From Duganella margarita (GTDB lineage: Bacteria > Pseudomonadota > Gammaproteobacteria > Burkholderiales > Burkholderiaceae_D), in the NCBI RefSeq assembly GCF_009857535.1, contig NZ_WWCS01000015.1, positions 1 through 64,000 of the forward strand: a DNA stretch of 64,000 bases, read 5' to 3'. Each line of letters begins with the position of its first letter. The first letter of the stretch is position 1. Below, one piece after another: positions 44,340 to 52,346 of the stretch. The translations under genes were made by a program, and so were the position numbers. Under the pieces are notes generated by a model that was not told the origin of the DNA, did no database searches, and saw only the letters and a list, made by a program, of their open reading frames with translations.

Positions 44340-46310
44340 TTGTCTTTGAAGAGCAAGGTCACGGGACTGGTACTGGCGGGCGGTCGCGGCACACGCATGG
44401 GCCGTGTAGACAAGGGCTTGCAGCCGTTTCGCGGATCGACGCTGGTGGCGCACGTGCTGGCCCGCCTGAAGCCACAGGCGGCGTCGGTGGCGATCAACGC
44501 CAACCGCAACCTGCCGCAGTACCAGGTGGTGGCCGGCGAATCGCCGGTGCTGCCGGATTTCCTCGAAGGGTTTGCCGGGCCGCTGGCTGGCTTGCAGATT
44601 GGCCTGCAGTTCTGCCCGACCGAGTTGCTGCTGACGGCGCCGTGCGATTCGCCATTCGTCCCGCTCGACCTAGCCGAGCGCCTGCACGCGGCAATGGCGG
44701 TCCAGGACGCCGACCTGGCGATGGCGGTCACCATGGAGCGCGATCCGGAGCAGCCGGACGCCGCGCCGTACCGCCAGCCGCATCCAGTCTTCAGCCTGAT
44801 CAAAGCCAGCGTGCTGCCGCAGCTGGACGCGTATCTGGAAACCGGCGGACGCCGCATGGAAGGCTTCTTCAAATCCCTGCGCGTGGCCGAAGTGCTGTTC
44901 GACGACAGCGCCGCCTTCGGCAACATCAACACTCTGGAAGACCTGCACCGCGCCGAACGCGCCACCGCAGCCGAGCAGACCACCGCCACGCCCATGCCCA
45001 TGCCGAACGCCGACGCCGCGTCCGGCCCTGCGCCAGCCAGCCCGGCCGCCGCCCGCCCGGCGGACAGCGATCCGGCCGCGCTGCCGGTCGATCAAGCGCA
45101 ACGGCTGATCTCCGACCGCATCACTGCCGTCGAGGCCACCGAAACACTCCCTCTGCTCAACGCCCTGGACCGCGTGCTGGCCGCCGACATCATCTCGCCG
45201 ATCAACGTCCCCGCCTACGACAACTCGGCCATGGACGGCTACGCGCTGCGCGGCGCCGACCTGCCGGCCGGCGGCGCCGCGCCGGTCACATTCAAAAACA
45301 TCGGCATCGCCTACGCCGGTCACCCGTTCACGCAAGCGCCACAGCAAAACGAATGCATCCGCATCATGACCGGCGCCGCCATCCCGCCCGGCTGCGACAG
45401 CGTGCTGCCGCAGGAACTGGCTGCCGCGATTGACGGCGAAAACGTCACCATCGCCGCCAACGCCATCCGCGCCGGCGCCAACCTGCGCCGCGCCGGCGAA
45501 GACCTGCCGCAAGGCGGCATCGCCATCGCCGCCGGCAAACTGCTGCGCCCTGCGGACCTCGGCCTGATCGCCTCACTCGGCATCGCCAACGTGACGGTGC
45601 GCCGCAAGCTGCGCGTCGCCTTCTTCTCCACCGGCGACGAACTGCGCTCCATCGGCGAACAACTGGAAGCCGGTTGCGTCTACGACAGCAACCGCTACAC
45701 CCTGTTCGGCATGCTGCAGCGGCTCGGCTGCGACATCATCGACATGGGCGTGGTGCGCGACGACCCGCACGCACTGGAAACCGCGCTGCGCGAAGCCGCC
45801 AAAACCGCCGACGCCATCATCACCTCCGGCGGCGTGTCCGAAGGCGCGGCCGACTACACGCGCGACATCATGGCGCTGCTGGGCGACGTCGCCTTCTGGA
45901 AGCTGGCGATGCGTCCCGGCCGCCCGCTGGCCTTCGGCAAAGTCCAGGCCGAGCAAGACAGCGCCTGGCTGTTTGGCCTGCCCGGCAACCCGGTCGCCGT
46001 CATGGTCTCGTTCTACCTGTTCGCCCGCCCCGCCCTGCTGCGCATGATGGGCGCCGACAGCAAACTGCAAACCATGCAGGCGCGCGCCATGGACACCATC
46101 CGCAAGCGCCCCGGCCGCACCGAATACCAGCGCGGCATCGTCAGCACCGCTGCCGACGGCACGCCGCAGGTGCGCCTGACCGGCGCCCAGGGTTCCGGCA
46201 TCCTCAGCTCCATGACCGAAGCAAACTGCATCGTCGTGCTGCATCAAGCGCAGGCCAACGTCGCCGCCGGCCAACTGGTCGACGTGCTGCTGTTCGACGG
46301 CCTGACCTGA
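44340..46310 (+). CDS. MobA-MoeA fusion (molybdenum cofactor guanylyltransferase / molybdotransferase)
   Basis: A single uninterrupted 656-codon frame covers two enzymes. Residues ~8-205 are MobA: VLAGGRGTRMGRVDKGLQPF binds GTP, and the domain ends at FGNINTLEDLHRAER. It attaches GMP to molybdopterin. Residues ~206-248 are an Ala/Pro-rich linker. Residues ~250-656 are MoeA, which inserts molybdenum: PAYDNSAMDGYAL, IITSGGVSEGAADY and FGLPGNPVAVMVSFYLF. The start appears to be TTG at 44340. Methionines in the linker could permit an internal MoeA start, but there is no stop between the domains. Confidence 0.9.
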   Translation: MSLKSKVTGLVLAGGRGTRMGRVDKGLQPFRGSTLVAHVLARLKPQAASVAINANRNLPQYQVVAGESPVLPDFLEGFAGPLAGLQIGLQFCPTELLLTAPCDSPFVPLDLAERLHAAMAVQDADLAMAVTMERDPEQPDAAPYRQPHPVFSLIKASVLPQLDAYLETGGRRMEGFFKSLRVAEVLFDDSAAFGNINTLEDLHRAERATAAEQTTATPMPMPNADAASGPAPASPAAARPADSDPAALPVDQAQRLISDRITAVEATETLPLLNALDRVLAADIISPINVPAYDNSAMDGYALRGADLPAGGAAPVTFKNIGIAYAGHPFTQAPQQNECIRIMTGAAIPPGCDSVLPQELAAAIDGENVTIAANAIRAGANLRRAGEDLPQGGIAIAAGKLLRPADLGLIASLGIANVTVRRKLRVAFFSTGDELRSIGEQLEAGCVYDSNRYTLFGMLQRLGCDIIDMGVVRDDPHALETALREAAKTADAIITSGGVSEGAADYTRDIMALLGDVAFWKLAMRPGRPLAFGKVQAEQDSAWLFGLPGNPVAVMVSFYLFARPALLRMMGADSKLQTMQARAMDTIRKRPGRTEYQRGIVSTAADGTPQVRLTGAQGSGILSSMTEANCIVVLHQAQANVAAGQLVDVLLFDGLT

Positions 46311-46316
46311 CGCTTC

Positions 46317-46928
46317 ATGCCGCCGCGCCTGCAAATCCACCAGCTGCAATCGCCCCTCGCCGGCCCCTACTCATTCGAGCTGGCGGCCGGCCAGTGCATT
46401 ACCATCTCCGGCCCATCCGGTTCAGGTAAAAGCCTGCTGCTGCGCATGCTGTGCGACCTCGATCCCAACACTGGCGAGATCCTGCTCGACGGCGCGCCGC
46501 GCTCCGGCATCAGCGCGCCCGCGTGGCGCGCGCAGGTGCTGTACCAGCCGGCCGAACCGGCATGGTGGCTGCCCACCGCCGGCGCACACTTCAAGCCGGG
46601 TCAGATTCCGCGCATGCAGGAACTGCTGCCGCAACTGAACCTGTCGCCGGCGCTGCTGGAACATGAGGTGAGCCGCCTGTCCACCGGCGAGCGCCAGCGC
46701 ATGGCGCTGATTCGCTCACTGGCCTGCAGCCCCAAGGTGCTGCTGCTGGACGAACCGACCGCCGCGCTGGACCCGGAATCAGTGGCCGCCAGCGAAGCGC
46801 TGCTGCGCAGGGAAGTAGCCAACGGCCTGTCGCTGATCCTGGTCACCCATTCCGAAGCGCAGGCGCAAACCCTGGGCCACCGCCACATGACCATGCGCGA
46901 GCGCCAGCTGCATGAGGTCATCCAATGA
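46317..46928 (+). CDS. fetA: FetA-type ABC exporter ATPase
   Basis: 203-aa ABC ATPase with Walker A GPSGSGKS (residues 32-39), signature LSTGERQRMALIRSLA and Walker B VLLLDEPTAALD. The Q-loop segment VLYQPAEPAWWLPTAGAHF is typical of YbbL/FetA. In Escherichia coli FetAB is an iron exporter that helps tolerate peroxide stress. Overlap of 4 bases with the permease gene supports the pair. It follows the Mo-cofactor gene after six bases. Confidence 0.85.
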   Translation: MPPRLQIHQLQSPLAGPYSFELAAGQCITISGPSGSGKSLLLRMLCDLDPNTGEILLDGAPRSGISAPAWRAQVLYQPAEPAWWLPTAGAHFKPGQIPRMQELLPQLNLSPALLEHEVSRLSTGERQRMALIRSLACSPKVLLLDEPTAALDPESVAASEALLRREVANGLSLILVTHSEAQAQTLGHRHMTMRERQLHEVIQ

Positions 46929-47722
46929 ACGCCATCCAGCCCGGCGCCATCGACCTCACCATCGCCTCCTCGCTGGTGGTGCTGAACGCCGGCATCTCGG
47001 CGTATCTCGGCTTGCGCATGCAGCGCATGATGCTGTGGTCCGCTGTGCGCATGGTGGTGCAGCTGCTGCTGGTGGGCGTGGTGCTGCGCTGGGTGTTCGC
47101 GCTGGCGTCGCCGGCCGCCACGCTGGCGGTGGCGCTGCTGATGATCGCCGCTGCCGCGCGCGAAGTGGTGGCGCGGCCGGCGCACAGCCTGCGCGGCTGG
47201 CCCGGCGTGTGGCTGGCCACGGCCAGCGTCGGCCTGTCCAGCGTCGCCACGGTGATGCTGGCGCTGCTGACGGTGCTGCATCCAACGCCCTGGTACGAGC
47301 CGCAATACGCCGTGCCGCTGATCGGCATCGTGCTGGGTAATGTGCTCAATTCCGCCAGCCTGGGACTGGACACCTTCTACGGCGGCGTGGTCAACTCGCG
47401 CGCCGCCATCGAGGGCCAGCTGGTGCTGGGCGCCACCCGCAACGAAGCGCTGGCGCCGCTGATCCGCGACTCGGTGCGCAAAGGCCTGATCCCGATCATC
47501 AACCAGATGTCGGCGGCCGGCATCATCACCCTGCCCGGCATCATGACCGGCCAGATCCTCGCCGGCATGGACCCGATGGACGCGGTACGCTACCAGATCC
47601 TGCTGATGTTTTTACTGGCCGGCGGCAGCGGCATCTCCGTCACGCTGGCGGTCTACCTGGCCGCGCGCAGCGTCACGGACGAGCGTCACCGCCTGCGGCT
47701 GGAGCGCTTGACGAGCCGCTGA
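46925..47722 (+). CDS. fetB: FetB-type ABC exporter permease
   Basis: 265-aa membrane protein of the YbbM/FetB (UPF0014) family with about seven membrane segments. Characteristic blocks are AYLGLRMQRMMLWSAVRMVVQLLLVG, PLIGIVLGNVLNSASLGLDTF and RKGLIPIINQMSAAGIITLPGIMTGQILAG. It forms the exporter with the preceding ATPase. Its 3' end overlaps the convergent CoA-transferase gene by 50 bases. Confidence 0.88.
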   Translation: MNAIQPGAIDLTIASSLVVLNAGISAYLGLRMQRMMLWSAVRMVVQLLLVGVVLRWVFALASPAATLAVALLMIAAAAREVVARPAHSLRGWPGVWLATASVGLSSVATVMLALLTVLHPTPWYEPQYAVPLIGIVLGNVLNSASLGLDTFYGGVVNSRAAIEGQLVLGATRNEALAPLIRDSVRKGLIPIINQMSAAGIITLPGIMTGQILAGMDPMDAVRYQILLMFLLAGGSGISVTLAVYLAARSVTDERHRLRLERLTSR

Positions 47723-49250
47723 GGTCAACCGCGCTACTCCACTGCATCAAGCCCGGCGCAAACAGGCGCGCATCCATGATCTTCAGCCGATCGCTGATGG
47801 CCGGCCGGAAGTCCATCTGCGCCAGGATGTCGCGCTCCACATCGACATCCGGCGCGATCTCGATCAGCTCCAGCCCGGACTCGCCGTCCCGCAGCACCAG
47901 CCGGAACACGCAGCGCTCCGTCACGAACAAGGCTTCCTGCCCGCGCTGCGCCGCGTAGCTGCCGCTGTAGGTGCGATGCTCGACTTCATGGACAAACTTG
48001 CGCGTGGCCCCGCCGGCGGCGGTAAAAGTGCCGACAAACACCACCTTGCGCGCGTTCTGGCTGATGTTGATGAATCCACCCGCGCCAGCCAGCTTGCTGC
48101 CGAATTTGCTGACGTTCAGATTGCCCTGCCGGTCCGCCTGCGCCAGTCCGAGAATGGCCACATCGAGCCCGCCGCCGTCGTAAAAATCAAACTGGTAGGG
48201 CTGGTCGATGACCGCGTCGGCATTGATCGCCGCGCCAAAATTCAGGCCCGACGCCGGCATGCCGCCGATCACGCCGGCTTCCGCCGTCAGCGTTACCAGC
48301 TCCAGCATCTGCTCTTCCGCCGCCACCACCGCCACGCCCTCCGGCATGCCGATGCCGAGGTTGACCACGTCACCCGGCCGCAGTTCCATCAGCGCGCGGC
48401 GCGCGATCACCTTGCGGTCCGACAGCGGCATTTCGCCCAGCGCCGACAAGGCCACCCGTGATTCGCTGGCGAAGGCCGGGTTGTAAACCTCGGCAAACGT
48501 CTGCATGTGATACCCCGGCTGCTCCGCCACCACCACGTAGTCCACCAGGATGCCGGGGATCTTCACCTGGCGTGGATTGAGCGCGCCGCGCTGCGCGATG
48601 CGCTCCACCTGCACGATGACGATGCCGCCCGAGTTATGCGCCGCCATGGCGATGGCCAGGGCCTCCAGCGTCAGCGCCTCGCGCTCCATGGTGACGTTGC
48701 CGTTGGCGTCGGCCGTGGTGCCGCGTATCAGCGCCACCTGGATCGGATGGGTTTTGTAGAACAGGTGCTCCTTGCCGCCGAGCGTGGTCAGCTCGACCAG
48801 GTCTTCGGTGGTGCGGTGGTTGATCTTGCCGCCGCCATGGCGCGGATCGACAAACGTGCCCAGGCCGACATGCGTCAGCAATCCCGGCTTGCCGGCGGCG
48901 GTGTCGCGAAACAGCTGGCTGATGACCCCTTGCGGCAGGTTGTACGCTTCCACCTTGCCGCTGATGGCCAGCTGCTGCAGCTTGGGCACCAGGCTCCAGT
49001 GGCCGCCGATGATGCGACGCACCAGCCCTTCGTGGCCCAGGTGATTCAGGCCACGGTCCTTGCCGTCGCCCTGCCCGGCCGCGTAGACCAGCGTCAGTTC
49101 GCGCGGCGTGGCGGTAGTCAGGAAGCGCTGCTCCAGCGCCACCGCCAGGTTCTCGGCGAAGCCGACGCCGACAAAGCCGCCGGTGGCGATGGTGTCGCCG
49201 TCGCGTATCAGGCCCACGGCGTGCGCCGCGCTCACCACCTTGCCGTCCAT
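47673..49250 (-). CDS. Acyl-CoA:acetate CoA-transferase, YdiF-like (class I)
   Basis: 525-aa class I CoA-transferase with alpha and beta domains fused. Residues ~1-240 are the alpha part (GDTIATGGFVGVGFAENLAVALEQRF, RGTTADANGNVTMEREA). Residues ~260-525 are the beta part, with the catalytic Glu in LTAEAGVIGGMPASGLNFG. Length and fusion resemble YdiF and propionate/acetate CoA-transferases. Precise acyl donor unknown. It is last in a jqsA - globin - rmuC - CoA-transferase series with small gaps, and its 3' end overlaps fetB. Confidence 0.9.
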   Translation of the reverse strand: MDGKVVSAAHAVGLIRDGDTIATGGFVGVGFAENLAVALEQRFLTTATPRELTLVYAAGQGDGKDRGLNHLGHEGLVRRIIGGHWSLVPKLQQLAISGKVEAYNLPQGVISQLFRDTAAGKPGLLTHVGLGTFVDPRHGGGKINHRTTEDLVELTTLGGKEHLFYKTHPIQVALIRGTTADANGNVTMEREALTLEALAIAMAAHNSGGIVIVQVERIAQRGALNPRQVKIPGILVDYVVVAEQPGYHMQTFAEVYNPAFASESRVALSALGEMPLSDRKVIARRALMELRPGDVVNLGIGMPEGVAVVAAEEQMLELVTLTAEAGVIGGMPASGLNFGAAINADAVIDQPYQFDFYDGGGLDVAILGLAQADRQGNLNVSKFGSKLAGAGGFINISQNARKVVFVGTFTAAGGATRKFVHEVEHRTYSGSYAAQRGQEALFVTERCVFRLVLRDGESGLELIEIAPDVDVERDILAQMDFRPAISDRLKIMDARLFAPGLMQWSSAVDLSGSSSAPAAGGDARP

Positions 49251-49260
49251 GCCGCGCTCC

Positions 49261-50535
49261 TTATTCGATATCGAGGTCGCTCTTGTCCAACTCTGCTCCC
49301 ATCAGCAATTGCGCCTGTTCGCTCGGCAGCGCCTCCACCGTCTTCAGCTTGCGCGCCATCACGCGGCTGCGGGTCTCGGCCGATTCGATATTCTTGGCGG
49401 CGCGTTCCAGCGTCAGCTTGGTGGCGGCCAGCACGTCGCCGAATTTGGCGAACTCGGTTTTGACCGCACCCAGCACCTGCCACACTTCCGACGAGCGTTT
49501 TTCCAGCGCCAGCGTGCGGAAGCCCATTTGCAGGCTGTTGAGCAGCGCCGTCAGCGTCGACGGCCCGGCGATGCTGATGCGGTGCACCCGTTGCAGGTCA
49601 TCGGCCAGGCCGGGACGGCGCATCACTTCCGCGTACAAGCCTTCGGTGGGCAGGAACAGGATGGCGAAGTCGGTGGTGTGCGGCGGCGACACATACTTTT
49701 CGGAGATGGTCTTGGCTTCGACCCGCACCGCGCGTTCCAGTTCCCGGCCGGCCAGCGCCACGCCTTCCGCATCGGCGTTGTCGGCCGCTTCCAGCAGGCG
49801 TTCGTACTGCTCCTTCGGGAACTTGGCATCGATCGGCATCCACACCGGCGTGCCATTGTCGTTCTGGCCGGGCAGCTTGAGCGCGAACTCGACGCGCGCG
49901 CCGCTGCCGGCGATGGTCTCGACGTTCTTGCCGTATTGTTCCGGCGTCAGCACCTGCTCCAGCAGCATTTCCAGCTGCACCTCGCCCCAGGTGCCGCGCG
50001 TTTTCACGTTGGTCAGCACGCGCTTCAGATCGCCGACGCCCAGCGCCAGCTGCTGCATTTCGCCCAGGCCCTGGTGCACGCGCTCCAGCCGTTCCGACAC
50101 CTGCTGGAACGACGCCGTCAATCGCGTCTCCAGCGTGGCGTGCAGTTTTTCGTCGACCGTCTTGCGCATCTCTTCGAGGCGCATGCCGTTGTCGGCTTGC
50201 AGATCCTTGATCTTGGTTTCCAGCGTACCGCGGATTTCCTCCATGCGCTGATGCATGGTGTCGGCAAACGCCTTCAGGCTGCGCGCCTGCTCGTTGCGGC
50301 CGACCAGGCCTTGCGCTTCCAGCTGGCGGCGCATCGCTTCAAACTGCTGCACGGTGGCGGCGTTGCTGGTCTGCGCCGTGGTTTGCAGCTGCATGCGCAC
50401 TTCGCGCTCGACGCGTTCGATGCGCTCGGCCAGATCGGCCGCCGGGCTGCTGCGGGATCGCAGCATCGCCAGCACCTGCAACACGATCACGGCGGCCAGC
50501 GCCGCCAACAACACGAAAAACTCGATCTGGCTCAT
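49261..50535 (-). CDS. rmuC: DNA recombination protein RmuC
   Basis: 424-aa RmuC-family protein: N-terminal membrane anchor (FFVLLAALAAVIVLQVLAML), a long coiled coil (~35-170, many Glu/Arg heptads), then the conserved RmuC domain (RGTWGEVQLEMLLEQVL, VWMPIDAKFPKEQYERL, IAILFLPTEGLYAEV). RmuC is a predicted nuclease that limits recombination at inverted repeats. It lies 3 bases downstream of the globin gene. Confidence 0.93.
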   Translation of the reverse strand: MSQIEFFVLLAALAAVIVLQVLAMLRSRSSPAADLAERIERVEREVRMQLQTTAQTSNAATVQQFEAMRRQLEAQGLVGRNEQARSLKAFADTMHQRMEEIRGTLETKIKDLQADNGMRLEEMRKTVDEKLHATLETRLTASFQQVSERLERVHQGLGEMQQLALGVGDLKRVLTNVKTRGTWGEVQLEMLLEQVLTPEQYGKNVETIAGSGARVEFALKLPGQNDNGTPVWMPIDAKFPKEQYERLLEAADNADAEGVALAGRELERAVRVEAKTISEKYVSPPHTTDFAILFLPTEGLYAEVMRRPGLADDLQRVHRISIAGPSTLTALLNSLQMGFRTLALEKRSSEVWQVLGAVKTEFAKFGDVLAATKLTLERAAKNIESAETRSRVMARKLKTVEALPSEQAQLLMGAELDKSDLDIE

Positions 50536-50538
50536 GGG

Positions 50539-50931
50539 TTAATCCGGCTTGTTACGCATCCAGTCGGCGGTCTGGAAGAAGGAGTTCATCAGCCGTACGC
50601 GCAGTTCGGTGTCGATGCCGACATCTTCCATCGCCCACGCCATGCAGCGCAGCCACTGGTCGCGCTCCTGGGTGCCGATGGCGAACGGCATGTGCCGCAT
50701 GCGCAGGCGCGGATGGCCGTGCGCTTCCTGGTACAGGTCCGGGCCGCCCATCCAGCCGCTGAGGAACATGAACAGGCGCTGGCGCGCGTTCTCCAGCGAC
50801 GGACCGTGCACGGAGCGCAGCAGCTGGAACTCCGGTTCCAGCTCCATCAAATCATAAAAGCGGTCGACCATGTCGCGCACGGTCGGCTCGCCACCAATTA
50901 CTTCATACAGGGTGCGGGATTCTTCAGTCAT
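50539..50931 (-). CDS. Truncated haemoglobin, group II
   Basis: 130-aa truncated globin (YjbI/trHbO type). Seen: YEVIGGEPTVRDMVDRFYDLM at the start, FMFLSGWMGGPDLYQEAHGHPRLRMRHMPFAI with the proximal His near residue 80, and Trp in the WLRCMAWAM helix as in group II globins. Such proteins bind oxygen or NO, or help electron delivery. It sits 14 bases downstream of the autoinducer synthase and 3 bases upstream of rmuC, so co-transcription with the quorum-sensing synthase is likely. Confidence 0.92.
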   Translation of the reverse strand: MTEESRTLYEVIGGEPTVRDMVDRFYDLMELEPEFQLLRSVHGPSLENARQRLFMFLSGWMGGPDLYQEAHGHPRLRMRHMPFAIGTQERDQWLRCMAWAMEDVGIDTELRVRLMNSFFQTADWMRNKPD

Positions 50932-50945
50932 CCCGCCATGATAGC

Positions 50946-52178
50946 TTATACCAGCGCCAGCTTGCGCAGGCGCCGTGTGGACGACCAGTTCTCCAGCTCG
51001 ACCTGGCCGCGAATCGCGTCGCAGGCGTGGACGATGCGCGCCAGCTGCGCGCGATCCAGCCCGGAATTGAGCGTCAGCCGCACCAGCGAGCGGTTCTTCG
51101 GCGTGGCCGGCGCGCAGAACATGGCGCCGTAGACGCCGTGCTTTTCCAGCAGCTTGCGCAAGGCCAGCGTCTTCGGTTCCGGCCCTGGTTCCAGCGCGAT
51201 GATTTGCTCGCTGCCGTCGCTGACGTTGTAGCCCAGGGCGCTCAACTCCTCGCGCAGTTCGCGCGCGTGGGCATGCAGCGTGGCGCGGCGGTCATCGGCG
51301 GCGGCAATGAAGTCGATGGCGGCGTCAAACCACGCCAGCTCATGGCCCAGCAGGCAGGAACTGAAAATCGCCGGGCGCGACTCCGACAGGAAGTAGCCCT
51401 TGAAGTAGCTGGAACAACTGATGAAGCCCGCCCGTCCGGCAAACGCCTTGGCCAGCGACGCCGTTCGGAAATGCACTCTGTCGCTCAAGCCCAGCGCCGC
51501 CACCAGTCCGGCGCCGCGCGGCCCGTGCGTGCCCAGCGAGTGCGACTCGTCGACGATCAGCATGCAGCCGCTGCGCTCCGCAATCTCCACCAGTTCCGCC
51601 AGCGGCGCCACGCTGCCGTTGGTGCTGTACAGCGCATCGACCACGATCAGGCCGCGGCCGTGACGCTGCAACTGCTTCTGCAAATGCTCCATGTCGTTAT
51701 GCAGGAAGGACACCGGCAGCGCGCCGGCCGACTGCACGCCCTCCCACAGCGAGGCGTGCGCCTGCATGTCCAGATACACCGGGATGCCCGGCCCGGCCAG
51801 CGTCTGCACCAGGCCGACGTTGGCGGCCCAGCCGGATTGCGCCAGGATGCCGTCTTCGGCCCCCATGAAGCGCGCCAGCTTGCGCTCCAGCCGGTGCTGG
51901 GCGCTGCCCTCCTGCAGGTACACGGCCGACATCAGCATCTCGCCCTGGCTGTGCTGCAAGGCTGTCACCTGCGCGCACACCAGCGCCGGCTCCCCCGCCA
52001 GGCACAGATAGTCATTGCCAGCCAAAAACACCGCGTTGGCCGGCGTCGGCTGCCAGGCGTGCGGATGTTCGCCGCCCAGCAGCTGGGCGATCCGCGTGAC
52101 GTAATGCAGGTCCATGCGGCGGGTGACAAAGTCGGGAAAAAGGGTATGAGCTTGGTGTTCGGCAATAGCGTAGGTCAT
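50946..52178 (-). CDS. jqsA: CqsA/LqsA-type alpha-hydroxyketone autoinducer synthase
   Basis: PLP-dependent alpha-oxoamine-synthase-fold enzyme making alpha-hydroxyketone signals from acyl-CoA and an amino-type substrate, by homology with CqsA of Vibrio and LqsA of Legionella. From ATG 52178 the product is 410 aa, close to those families. Seen: FLAGNDYLCLAG, GILAQSGWAANVGLVQ, VDALYSTNGSVAPLAEL, the PLP-Asp region VDESHSLGTHGPRG (~209-222), and the Schiff-base Lys 244 in TASLAKAFAGRAGF. ATG 52178 is preferred over the upstream open frame because AGGAG precedes it. The divergent kinase and the regulator next to it match the jqsA-jqsS-jqsR locus of Janthinobacterium. FNR-type boxes lie upstream. 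Confidence 0.9.
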   Translation of the reverse strand: MTYAIAEHQAHTLFPDFVTRRMDLHYVTRIAQLLGGEHPHAWQPTPANAVFLAGNDYLCLAGEPALVCAQVTALQHSQGEMLMSAVYLQEGSAQHRLERKLARFMGAEDGILAQSGWAANVGLVQTLAGPGIPVYLDMQAHASLWEGVQSAGALPVSFLHNDMEHLQKQLQRHGRGLIVVDALYSTNGSVAPLAELVEIAERSGCMLIVDESHSLGTHGPRGAGLVAALGLSDRVHFRTASLAKAFAGRAGFISCSSYFKGYFLSESRPAIFSSCLLGHELAWFDAAIDFIAAADDRRATLHAHARELREELSALGYNVSDGSEQIIALEPGPEPKTLALRKLLEKHGVYGAMFCAPATPKNRSLVRLTLNSGLDRAQLARIVHACDAIRGQVELENWSSTRRLRKLALV

Positions 52179-52264
52179 GGCGACATCTCCTGGAGGGTGG
52201 AACAAAAAAGATTGTTTTTTTATGAACCGCAAGTCCACGATGCGGCGAAAAAAACTCAAAGAGA

Positions 52265-52278
52265 TTGATGCGGATCAA
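52265..52278. promoter_or_regulatory. Perfect FNR/ANR-type box in the jqsA-jqsS intergenic region
   Basis: TTGATGCGGATCAA matches TTGAT-N4-ATCAA at all ten defined bases. Its centre (52271.5) is about 93 bases upstream of the jqsA ATG and about 75 bases upstream of the jqsS start. A CATAAA element in the jqsA direction would put the box near -60 (class I). TAAATT at 52308-52313 in the jqsS direction would put it near -45 to -48. Confidence 0.72.
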
Positions 52279-52330
52279 TTCCCGTTTTGATACCCCCAAC
52301 CACGTTGTAAATTAAGGCCATGATGGCAAC

Positions 52331-52344
52331 TTGATAAAAGTCAA
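52331..52344. promoter_or_regulatory. Second, near-perfect FNR/ANR-type box before jqsS
   Basis: TTGATAAAAGTCAA matches the FNR consensus at nine of ten defined bases. It is centred 66 bases from the first box and ends two bases before the GTG at 52347. So close to the start codon it would more likely repress jqsS, or cooperate with the first site, than activate. Confidence 0.55.
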
Positions 52345-52346
52345 AC

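Noticed and set aside
44985..45010. Separate moeA gene starting at linker methionines
   Set aside because: No stop codon separates it from the MobA part and no strong ribosome site is visible, so a fusion is the simpler reading.
52179..52259. 27-codon N-terminal extension of the autoinducer synthase
   Set aside because: AGGAG precedes ATG 52178, and the extension would cover the AT-rich leader. CqsA-family proteins start near this position.
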